From the NCBI GenBank assembly GCA_001723855.1, contig MCBC01000015.1, positions 1 to 12,157 of the forward strand: a stretch of DNA of 12,157 bases, given 5' to 3'. The position numbers and the translations under genes were made by a program. The notes under the pieces are model-generated. The model saw nothing but the letters and a program-made list of their open reading frames with translations. It made no database searches and had not been told where the DNA came from. Positions 5,743 through 12,157 of this stretch are shown piece after piece (positions within the stretch are counted from its first letter, which is position 1; the number at the start of each line of letters is the position of its first letter). This stretch comes from Candidatus Altarchaeales archaeon WOR_SM1_86-2 (GTDB taxonomy: Archaea > Altiarchaeota > Altiarchaeia > IMC4 > MCBC01).

Positions 5743-5878
5743 ATTAAAAATCAACCGCTTTCCGGCACCATCTCCTTTAATCCGTTCACCAGAAACCCCT
5801 GACCTCCAGATTGTCTACCGGTTTGTTCATTTTTCATTATCGCCTTTATTATTTGGAATATAACCAGATAGGGGGGTG

Positions 5879-5953
5879 ATGATGATGGATACCGGAAAAT
5901 TCTCATTGCTGCGTTACCTTGATATTTTATTTAGGCCGTCTTTTTTTCTATAA
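5879..5953 (+). CDS. Doubtful 24-residue ORF with strong ribosome binding site
   Basis: Three ATG codons in a row (5879-5887) follow GGGGGG at 5871-5876, a strong purine-rich sequence but very close to the first ATG; the third ATG gives the better spacing. The peptide has 24 residues (GKFSLLRYLDILFRPSFFL at its end) and is hydrophobic. It overlaps the end of convergent corA by 6 bases. I do not recognise it; it may be the remnant of a longer gene or chance. Confidence 0.18.
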   Translation: MMMDTGKFSLLRYLDILFRPSFFL

Positions 5954-7012
5954 CCACCTCTTTCTCCTGAAGTAAACTACCATCAAAATTCCTATCACAG
6001 CCATAAAAAGCAAAACCACAAAATAGCCCCAACGCCACTCAAGTTCGGGCATATACCTGAAATTCATCCCATAGATGCCGGCTATGTAAGTCAGGGGGAT
6101 GAATATTGTAGCGATAATCGTAAGCACCTTCATCACTTCATTCATCTTGTTGCTGATGCTTGAGAGATAAATATCGAGCATACCTGAAATCATGTCCCTG
6201 TAGGTTTCTATTGTATCGATTACCTGGATCGTGTGATCATGGACATCCCTTAAATAGATGCCCGTGGATTCCCGGATAAGCGGTGATTCCGCTCTTTGCA
6301 TGCCGTTTATTACTTCCCTCAGCGGCCAGACGGACTTGCGCAGGAATATCATATCCCTCTTTAATTTATGGATTATGTGTAAGGTTTCCGGCGTGGGATT
6401 CGTTACCAGTTCCTCTTCCATATCCTCGATCTTTTCCCCGATTTTTTCCAGTATTATGAAATACTCGTCGACTATTGCATCCATCAGGCTGTAGATGAGA
6501 TAATCAGCCCCCATTTTCCGCATCCTTCCTTTCCCGTTCCTTATTCTTTCCCTGGCAGGGTCAAAAACATCTCCAACGCTTTCCTGGAAAGAAATAACAT
6601 AATTTGAACCAAGAATCAAACTGACCTGCTCTGATTTTATTTCATCTTTATTTTCATCATAATCAAGCATTTTCAAGACGACAAAAATATAATCCCCGAA
6701 GTCCTCCATTTTCGGACGCTGGTCCGTATTCAAAATATCCTCCAGCAGAAGGGGGTGTAAGCCGAAATGTTTTCCGAGTTTTTCTATGATCTCCACATCA
6801 TGAATGCCGTCTATGTTTATCCACGTCACAGTTGGTTTGTCCTTGAAAGGAAAACATTCCTCGATCGTCTTTACTTTCTTCTCCTGAAAATTCTTCTCGT
6901 CATAGTCAATTACCGTGATATCTACTTTTTCAGTTTTTTTCTTCCCTATGTGAACAAGCGCTCCCGGGGGAAGACCTGCCTTCTTTGATCTTTTTTTAAT
7001 GACTCCGACCAT
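5948..7012 (-). CDS. corA: CorA-family Mg2+ transporter
   Basis: This 354-residue protein is a CorA-type divalent cation channel, mainly for Mg2+ and possibly Co2+ or Ni2+, working as a membrane pentamer. It has a soluble N-terminal alpha/beta domain (residues 1 to about 175), long charged helices with heptad-like acidic and basic runs (about 180-290), a first membrane helix at about 292-313 ending in the signature YGMNF (YGMN at 314-317), the acidic loop MPELEW, a second membrane helix at about 329-348, and a basic C-terminus (RRKRWL). All are as expected and the length is normal. Unlike most genes here it has a strong Shine-Dalgarno sequence: GGAGGT (7025-7020) 7 bases before the ATG. It lies 93 bases downstream of an mscS gene in the same direction and could share its transcript or use its own TATA-like box. 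Confidence 0.97.
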   Translation of the reverse strand: MVGVIKKRSKKAGLPPGALVHIGKKKTEKVDITVIDYDEKNFQEKKVKTIEECFPFKDKPTVTWINIDGIHDVEIIEKLGKHFGLHPLLLEDILNTDQRPKMEDFGDYIFVVLKMLDYDENKDEIKSEQVSLILGSNYVISFQESVGDVFDPARERIRNGKGRMRKMGADYLIYSLMDAIVDEYFIILEKIGEKIEDMEEELVTNPTPETLHIIHKLKRDMIFLRKSVWPLREVINGMQRAESPLIRESTGIYLRDVHDHTIQVIDTIETYRDMISGMLDIYLSSISNKMNEVMKVLTIIATIFIPLTYIAGIYGMNFRYMPELEWRWGYFVVLLFMAVIGILMVVYFRRKRWL

Positions 7013-7045
7013 TATAATTACCTCCTTTCCGTTATGTAAAATTTG

Positions 7046-7060
7046 TATGCTCTCCCATTT
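7046..7060 (-). promoter_or_regulatory. Possible TATA-like box for corA
   Basis: On the minus strand CAGTATTTAAATGGG contains TATTTAAAT about 40 bases before the corA ATG. With initiation about 25 bases further on, a short leader holding the GGAGGT ribosome binding site would result, which fits the only clear Shine-Dalgarno gene in the window. Position alone supports it. Confidence 0.3.
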
Positions 7061-7105
7061 AAATACTGCAATTTTAAAAGATAAAACAACTAAGGTTTTA
7101 CCGGT

Positions 7106-8140
7106 CTACCCCCTGCGATATATTTTCATGATCGGCCAGGAGATTTCTATTCCCTCTTTATCGTATCTTTCTTTAAGTGCCTTTATAAATTCATGTGTTA
7201 CGAGATATTTTTGCACCGGCTCCTCTACCCTTAAAATAACTCTGAAATTGATGTTTGAATCGCCAAAGGTGCGGTATCTTACAAACGGCTCAAACTCTCT
7301 GGCAGCGCCCGGAACTGTTTCCTGGATTTTTCTTGCAACATCCACGGTAACCTCCTCAACTTTTTTCAAATCCGATTCGTATGCGACGCCGCATTCCACG
7401 TAAACCGACATTTCCTCTTCCGGCATTGAATCGTTGATAATCGTACTTTCAGCAAGTTTTGAATTCGGGATAATTACAATGGTGTTGCGTATTGTTCTTA
7501 TTCTCGTTGACCTCCATCCTATGTCCTCCACATACCCTGAAATGTCCCCCTCGATTTCTATAAAATCACCAACATTTACCGGCCTGTCTGAAATTATGTG
7601 CAAGCCGGCAAAGAAGTTTTTAAGCGTGTCCTGCAAGGCAAGACCGACAGCCAGGGCACCGATACCGAGAGTGGCAACCAGGGGGCTTATTTCAATATTG
7701 AAATAGGAAAGGACCATCAAAAAGGCAATAATGTAAATAAAAATTGTAATTATCTTGCCAATCAACTGGGGCATTCTTTTAAATCTTCTGTGAACCGTGA
7801 GCCAATCGCCTATCAAAACATTTAAAATTCTGGAAACGACCAGAGACACCATAAGCACGGAAACAATAAAAAACATTCCGTCTACCTGTGGGGCATACGG
7901 GATAAGAATTGATAAATATTCTAAGGCAACGTAAATGCCGATAAGAATAATAAAAAGATATATATATTTTGTGACGACTTCAAAAATAATATCGTCGATT
8001 TTTGTTTTTGTCTTCTCAGCAATTTTCTTTATATAATTTTTTGCAACAAACTTGAAAATAACGGCAAGTATGACGGTGCCTGACAAAATCATGAAGAATT
8101 GAAAATATTCGTTCTGGATTAAGTTTTCTATTAATGTCAT
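7106..8140 (-). CDS. mscS: MscS-family mechanosensitive ion channel (second copy)
   Basis: This 344-residue channel has a more typical MscS plan than the first copy. Membrane segments are near residues 13-31, 57-75, 87-108 and 126-145, followed by the pore helix PLVATLGIGALAVGLALQDT at 153-172 and its continuation LKNFFAGLHIISDRPVNVGD. The beta domain follows (GYVEDIGWRSTRIRT, VIIPNSKLAESTI), and the C-terminal domain ends with GIEISWPIMKIY, the usual last strand. Its role is release of solutes when membrane tension rises. It is divergent from the Na+/K+-type ATPase with 63 bases between the start codons and is followed by corA. No Shine-Dalgarno sequence precedes the ATG; an AT-rich box about 25 bases upstream suggests a leaderless transcript. 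Confidence 0.95.
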   Translation of the reverse strand: MTLIENLIQNEYFQFFMILSGTVILAVIFKFVAKNYIKKIAEKTKTKIDDIIFEVVTKYIYLFIILIGIYVALEYLSILIPYAPQVDGMFFIVSVLMVSLVVSRILNVLIGDWLTVHRRFKRMPQLIGKIITIFIYIIAFLMVLSYFNIEISPLVATLGIGALAVGLALQDTLKNFFAGLHIISDRPVNVGDFIEIEGDISGYVEDIGWRSTRIRTIRNTIVIIPNSKLAESTIINDSMPEEEMSVYVECGVAYESDLKKVEEVTVDVARKIQETVPGAAREFEPFVRYRTFGDSNINFRVILRVEEPVQKYLVTHEFIKALKERYDKEGIEISWPIMKIYRRG

Positions 8141-8158
8141 AAATTATATTTAAATTTA

Positions 8159-8171
8159 TGATAATATAAAA
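8159..8171. promoter_or_regulatory. Shared AT box in divergent mscS / ATPase promoter
   Basis: The 63 bases between the two divergent start codons contain one prominent AT-rich box (ATAATATAAA at 8161-8170). On the minus strand it reads TTTATATTAT, about 25 bases before the mscS ATG at 8140 (leaderless spacing). On the plus strand it is about 38 bases before the ATPase ATG at 8204 (leader of about 12 bases). It could serve both genes, or two overlapping boxes may be present. Confidence 0.4.
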
Positions 8172-8203
8172 AATTGGATAGGATTTTTTAACACCCCGGT
8201 TAT

Positions 8204-10888
8204 ATGGACGAACACAAGATAAGCCTTGAAGAATTTTATAAAAGAATTAGGTCTTCTGAGTGGGGATTGTCAACTAAAGAGGCTGAAAAAAGGTTAAATG
8301 AATACGGGTTCAACATTTTAGAAACAAAAAAGAAAGTCCCTTTAATCTTTAAATTTTTAAAGCAGTTTACAAATTTCTTTGCATTGCTGTTGATTGTGGG
8401 ATCATGCCTTGCTTTTTTTGCAGAACATATATCTCCCGGGGAGGGAAACCTGTACATAGCGATAGCTCTTATTGCTGTTGTCTTCCTAAATGCGGTTTTC
8501 ACGTTTATTCAGGAGTACCAGGCTGAAAGAATAATGGAATCCTTTAAGAAGATGATGCCCGATAAGTTTGATGTCCTGAGAGACGGTAAAAGAATTGAGA
8601 TATCTGCCAGAAATATTGTAATGGGGGATGTAATCTTCCTGGAAGAAGGGGATAAAGTCCCTGCAGATGCGCGTCTTATAGAGCAGAACGCATTAAAGGT
8701 TGACCATTCCTCGCTTACCGGTGAGTCGGAGCCGCAGTTGAGAAAACTTGAATTTACCCATGAAAATATCCTGGAATCAAGAAACATGGTTTTCTCGGGA
8801 ACGCTTGTCCAGACAGGCAATGGAAAGGCAGTTGTTTACGGTACGGGAATGAACACTCAAATGGGTAAAATCGTTCGTTTGACAAAAGAAACAGAGGAGG
8901 TGGATACGCCGCTTCGCAGGGAATTAAGGCATTTCACTAAAATAATATCCTCTATTGCCATTTTCCTGGGCACATCCTTCTTTATCATAAGCTTTTTGCT
9001 GGGGCATAAGTTGATCGGAGCACTTATTTTTGCAATCGGGATAATTGTGGCAAATGTTCCTGAAGGTTTACTGCCAACCGTTACACTGGCTTTAAGTATC
9101 GCATCAAAGAGGATGGCAAATAAAAACGCCCTTATAAAAAATCTTGAATCCGTAGAAACGCTCGGCTCAACCACCGTGATATGCACCGACAAGACGGGAA
9201 CGATAACCGAAAACAAGATGGCGGTAAATACTATATTTATCAATCTTGAGGGAAAGAATGTCTATGAAAAAGATTTAAAAGATACAAAGAATTTAATCAC
9301 GATTCTTAAGATAATGACGCTCTGCAACAACGCAAGAGTGGATGATGAGAATACTTTTATCGGTGACCCCACAGAAACCGCGCTGCTTAATTTTTCAAGA
9401 AATTTTCTTGACATAAGTGAATTAAATGAAAAAGAAAAAAGGATGTATGAATCGCCTTTTGATTCAAACACAAAAAGGATGATCACGACAAATATTTCAG
9501 ACGGTAAAAAAATTGCTTATATGAAAGGCGCTCCCGAAGTTGTTTTGGATATGTGCAACTGCCTGCTTTTCAATGATGAAGTAAAAAAATTATCGCCAAA
9601 GAAAAGAAAGAAAATCACTAAATACTATGAAAAACTTGCTTCAAGAGGTGAAAGGGTTCTGGCTTTCGCGTACAAGGAAACAGAAACAGACAAAGCAAAA
9701 GAGTGCGGGTTTATTTTCATAGGACTTGCAGGGATGCTTGACCCGCCCAGAAGAGAGGTCCCTGAAGCTATAAGGAAATGCATGACAGCAGGGATAAAAG
9801 TAATAATGATTACAGGGGATTACAGCCTTACAGCCGAGGCGGTAGCAAGAAAAGTGGGGTTGATTGAAGATCAGAAAGCGGATATAATCACTGGAGATAT
9901 TTTAGATAAATTAAGTGAAGAGCAGTTAAAAGAAGCATTAAGAAAGGACAGCATAATTTTCGCAAGAACAAACCCCCTGCAAAAGCTGAGGATAGTAAAA
10001 GCGCTTCAGTCAACGGGAGAGGTTGTTACCGTAACGGGCGACGGTGTTAATGACGCTCCTGCCCTGAAAAATGCAGATATGGGGGTTTCCATGGGTATCA
10101 GCGGAACAGAGGTTGCAAGAGAAGCAAGCGATATGGTGCTGATGGACGATAACTTTGCATCCATCGTAAATGCCGTTGAGGAAGGAAGAACGATATTTGA
10201 GAACATAAAAAAATTTATTGCATACATCCTCACAAGTAATGTTCCAGAGATACTGCCGTTTATAGCATTCGTCCTCCTAAAAATTCCGCTTCCTTTAACT
10301 GTTGTCCTTATACTTGCGATCGACCTCGGAACCGACATTCTTCCGGCGATAGGTCTTGGAACAGAAAGACCCGAATCAGACATCATGAAGAAAAAACCGA
10401 GGTCAAGAAAAGAGCGTCTCTTAACGCCGCATCTTTTATTTATGTCCTACGGGATAGTGGGGATGATACAGGCGGCAGCGGGATTTTTTTCATACTTCTA
10501 CATATTATTCGGCGGGGGATGGACATGGGGGCAGGAACTCCCATTAAATGATCCGTTGTACATGAAGGCTGTAGCCGGGTTCTTCGCAAGCATAGTAATA
10601 TGCCAGATAGCCGATGTTATGATATGCAGGACTCGCAGACAGTCAATATTTAAAGCAGGGCTGTTTACAAATAAAGTGGTTTTGCTCGGCATAATAACAG
10701 AACTGGTACTGCTGTCAGTCATAGTATATTTCCCAACCACGCAGCCCTTTTTCGGTACAAATTCATTAACTCTTTTTGAGTTATCCCTGTCAATACCTTT
10801 TGCCTTGTTGATACTGTTCTGGGATGAGGTAAGGAAAATCTTTGTCAGACGGAACAATGCATTTGTTGAAAGATATTTAACCTGGTAG
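8204..10888 (+). CDS. Type IIC (Na+/K+-ATPase-like) P-type cation ATPase
   Basis: This 894-residue pump is complete. Core motifs: TGES at 172-175; phosphorylated D329 in DKTGTIT (usual form DKTGTLT); nucleotide-binding KGAPE at 441-445; hinge TGDGVND at 611-617. The subtype is read from the membrane helices, which resemble animal Na+/K+-ATPase alpha rather than Ca2+ pumps: VANVPEGLL in M4 (E287), TSNVPEILPF in M5 (S678, N679, E682), AIDLGTDILPA in M6 (D707, D711), ESDIMKKKPR, GMIQAAAGFFSYF in M7, CQIADVMICRTRR in M8 (Q801, D804), E833 in M9, and DEVRK near the C-terminus. These cover the known Na+ and K+ ligands. It is shorter than animal alpha subunits, mainly at the N-terminus and N domain, and no beta subunit is nearby. 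Na+ export with K+ uptake is inferred from homology; H+/K+ exchange is possible. Confidence 0.95.
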   Translation: MDEHKISLEEFYKRIRSSEWGLSTKEAEKRLNEYGFNILETKKKVPLIFKFLKQFTNFFALLLIVGSCLAFFAEHISPGEGNLYIAIALIAVVFLNAVFTFIQEYQAERIMESFKKMMPDKFDVLRDGKRIEISARNIVMGDVIFLEEGDKVPADARLIEQNALKVDHSSLTGESEPQLRKLEFTHENILESRNMVFSGTLVQTGNGKAVVYGTGMNTQMGKIVRLTKETEEVDTPLRRELRHFTKIISSIAIFLGTSFFIISFLLGHKLIGALIFAIGIIVANVPEGLLPTVTLALSIASKRMANKNALIKNLESVETLGSTTVICTDKTGTITENKMAVNTIFINLEGKNVYEKDLKDTKNLITILKIMTLCNNARVDDENTFIGDPTETALLNFSRNFLDISELNEKEKRMYESPFDSNTKRMITTNISDGKKIAYMKGAPEVVLDMCNCLLFNDEVKKLSPKKRKKITKYYEKLASRGERVLAFAYKETETDKAKECGFIFIGLAGMLDPPRREVPEAIRKCMTAGIKVIMITGDYSLTAEAVARKVGLIEDQKADIITGDILDKLSEEQLKEALRKDSIIFARTNPLQKLRIVKALQSTGEVVTVTGDGVNDAPALKNADMGVSMGISGTEVAREASDMVLMDDNFASIVNAVEEGRTIFENIKKFIAYILTSNVPEILPFIAFVLLKIPLPLTVVLILAIDLGTDILPAIGLGTERPESDIMKKKPRSRKERLLTPHLLFMSYGIVGMIQAAAGFFSYFYILFGGGWTWGQELPLNDPLYMKAVAGFFASIVICQIADVMICRTRRQSIFKAGLFTNKVVLLGIITELVLLSVIVYFPTTQPFFGTNSLTLFELSLSIPFALLILFWDEVRKIFVRRNNAFVERYLTW

Positions 10889-10983
10889 GTTTCGATAAAA
10901 TAAAGTTTTGAAATAAAACACCTTTGGAGCTAAGATATCAACCATGGATCACTTTGCAGCATTTTTGCATTCCACGTATCCGA

Positions 10984-10998
10984 TTTTTATTTTTTTTT
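10984..10998 (+). terminator. Oligo-T terminator after the ATPase
   Basis: T5-A-T9 on the plus strand, about 95 bases after the ATPase stop, matches archaeal oligo-T termination. It lies inside an 8-base inverted repeat, TTTGCATT (10964-10971) and AATGCAAA (11001-11008). The rest of the 244-base gap is AT-rich with no clear gene; a 45-residue ORF at 10944-11081 ends in low-complexity sequence. Confidence 0.4.
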
Positions 10999-11102
10999 GT
11001 AATGCAAATCATGCCATAGTTAAAATTTTTGATTTTAAAATATTTTTGAAATGTTTTTATATATATATTTATACTATATAGTTATATGTGTAAATTGATA
11101 TA

Positions 11103-11110
11103 TTTATATC
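11103..11110 (+). promoter_or_regulatory. TATA-like box for the GH130 gene
   Basis: TTTATATC is centred about 27 bases before the ATG at 11133, the spacing of a leaderless archaeal transcript; no Shine-Dalgarno sequence is present. Other AT runs (11057-11095) are further away. Confidence 0.4.
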
Positions 11111-11132
11111 GTTTAATAAAAATTAGAATAAA

Positions 11133-12157
11133 ATGAAAAATATTAAGGGCATATATGGAAAAACCACGACAAAACAAAGATTGAAGAAAGAGAAAGTTGC
11201 TTTGCCTAAAACCCGGAGAAAAACCATGGTAAAACAGAGATTGGAGGAAGAGGAAGCTGCTTTATCCACAAGCCCGCGAATTCATCCCTATTCGAGAACT
11301 CCTGAAGAAAAGTCTATGATACGACCACGTGGAAACGGTTGGGAATCATACGCGACATTTAATCCTGCGGCAGTTTACGAAAGCGGAAAGGTACATCTTA
11401 TTTACAGGGCTGTTGGAGATAAAAACAGGTCTGTCTGGGGGTATGCCTCCAGCAAAGACGGCCTTCATATAGATGAAAAGTTGGATGAGCCGATTTTTGC
11501 GTTGGAAGATGCGGAGGATGACCCTTCAAAAGAAGGAGTAAAAGAGGTAATTAATCTCAATTACAGCTCTGGCGGGGGTTGTTACGGCGGATGTGAAGAT
11601 CCAAGAATTACAAAGATAGATGGCAGGTTTTACGTACCCTTTGTATATTTTGATGGCAGAACCCCCCCGAGAGTTGCATTGACTTCAATAAATACAGGTG
11701 ATTTCCTAAACAAGAAATGGAATTGGAAAGAGCCCGTTTTTATCTCACCGCCGGGAGTCACAGATAAGAACCCTGCCATTCTCCCAGAAAAAATTAATGG
11801 GAAATATGTGATATTTCACCGCATATTCCCGTCAATTCTAATAGATTTCGTGGACGACCTGGATTTTGACGGAAAGACAAAGTGGTTAAAGGGTGACTTT
11901 TCCATCAATCCAAGGGAAGGAAGGTGGGACAGCAGAAAAATAGGCGTGGGACCCACTCCTATAAAAACAAAAGACGGCTGGCTTGTTATCTATCACGGGG
12001 TTGGTGATAAATGCCTTCATTATAAATACAAAGTAGGAGCCATGCTCCTGGATCTTAATGACCCCCCAAGGGTTTTATACAGGACTAAAAATTCGATTCT
12101 TGAACCCGAAGAAGACGACTGCAACATAACCTATCCGTGCGGAGCGGTCGTAATAAA
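11133..12157 (+). CDS. GH130 family glycoside phosphorylase/hydrolase, partial
   Basis: An open frame starts at an ATG at 11133 and runs off the right edge after 341 codons. It matches family GH130, whose members phosphorolyse or hydrolyse beta-mannosides (for example beta-1,2- or beta-1,4-mannooligosaccharides). Five-bladed propeller features are seen: WESYATFNPAAVYESGKVHL then IYRAVG; the catalytic-site segment GCEDPRITKIDGRFYVPF, with D156 as the likely proton donor; VTDKNPAILPEKINGKYVIFHR; RKIGVGPTPIKTKDGWLVIYHG; and YKVGAMLLDLNDPPRVL followed by YPCGAVV near the edge. Residues 10-49 are two degenerate copies of a 20-residue segment before the propeller, unusual for the family. An in-frame ATG at 11226 (residue 32) would skip the first copy, but the TATA-like spacing favours 11133. 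Substrate cannot be told from this sequence. Confidence 0.92.
   Translation, partial: MKNIKGIYGKTTTKQRLKKEKVALPKTRRKTMVKQRLEEEEAALSTSPRIHPYSRTPEEKSMIRPRGNGWESYATFNPAAVYESGKVHLIYRAVGDKNRSVWGYASSKDGLHIDEKLDEPIFALEDAEDDPSKEGVKEVINLNYSSGGGCYGGCEDPRITKIDGRFYVPFVYFDGRTPPRVALTSINTGDFLNKKWNWKEPVFISPPGVTDKNPAILPEKINGKYVIFHRIFPSILIDFVDDLDFDGKTKWLKGDFSINPREGRWDSRKIGVGPTPIKTKDGWLVIYHGVGDKCLHYKYKVGAMLLDLNDPPRVLYRTKNSILEPEEDDCNITYPCGAVVI
11161..11280 (+). repeat. Tandem 60-base duplication in the GH130 N-terminus
   Basis: Bases 11161-11220 and 11221-11280 align without gaps and agree at about 45 of 60 positions. In protein terms KTTTKQRLKKEKVALP is followed by KTMVKQRLEEEEAALS. The frame is kept and many changes alter charge (lysine to glutamate), so this looks like an old in-frame duplication that has since diverged. 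Confidence 0.7.

Larger units (their letters stand above)
5231..5947. other. 717-base region without a convincing gene
   Basis: Between the convergent mscS and corA genes lies a long non-coding region. Its first 120 bases show nothing firm beyond a 29-residue ORF (5244-5333). It then holds two identical 25-base repeats around a TATA-like box, a series of GC-rich hairpins (5434-5527), two more hairpins (5613-5702), an AT palindrome (5722-5742), and about 200 bases with only a 24-residue ORF near the end. A 72-residue minus-strand ORF (5459-5677) spans the hairpins; its sequence is dictated by the palindromes, so I do not call it a gene. Confidence 0.6.

Noticed and set aside
10944..11081. 45-residue ORF after the ATPase, preceded by GGAG
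   Set aside because: It crosses the oligo-T tract and ends in a low-complexity Tyr/Ile run from AT-rich DNA; the GGAG is 12 or more bases from the ATG.

Overview
The window looks like chromosomal DNA from an archaeon, most likely an uncultivated euryarchaeote related to methanogens or methane oxidisers; the rank below that is a guess. The evidence is an archaeal form III RuBisCO, what appears to be the 5' stub of an archaeal AMP phosphorylase gene beside it, and gene starts that mostly lack Shine-Dalgarno sequences but carry TATA-like boxes about 25-28 bases upstream (leaderless style). Only corA has a strong Shine-Dalgarno sequence.

Layout. (1) 1-1137 is a toxin-antitoxin patch: a HicA toxin at the left edge, an overlapping unknown 71-residue ORF, and a VapB/VapC-like pair whose toxin has a frameshifted C-terminus. 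(2) 1105-1214 on the minus strand holds a short stub resembling the N-terminus of AMP phosphorylase, divergent from an intact form III rbcL at 1271-2578. This suggests an old AMP-pathway gene pair that lost its partner. (3) 2801-3897 is a very AT-rich minus-strand unit: an isolated trpC and a small gene upstream of it that may be frameshifted, followed by an AT-rich non-coding stretch to 4237. (4) 4238-5230 is a first MscS-type channel. (5) 5231-5947 has no convincing gene but is rich in structure: two identical 25-base repeats around a TATA-like box, then a chain of GC-rich hairpins that looks like a small palindromic mobile element or structured RNA. (6) 5948-10888 is an ion-handling block: corA and a second mscS on the minus strand, and a divergent, complete type IIC (Na+/K+-type) P-type ATPase on the plus strand, with a 63-base shared promoter region. 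(7) 11133 to the right edge is the start of a GH130 family glycoside phosphorylase/hydrolase with a duplicated N-terminal segment; it runs off the window.

How the genes work together. RuBisCO would turn ribulose-1,5-bisphosphate from nucleotide breakdown into 3-phosphoglycerate; the other AMP-pathway enzymes would have to be encoded elsewhere. The two MscS channels, CorA and the Na+/K+-type ATPase together suggest osmotic and cation homeostasis: solute release under hypo-osmotic shock, Mg2+ entry, and active monovalent cation pumping. trpC stands apart from any other trp gene and differs in base composition. No CRISPR array, tRNA or rRNA was recognised.
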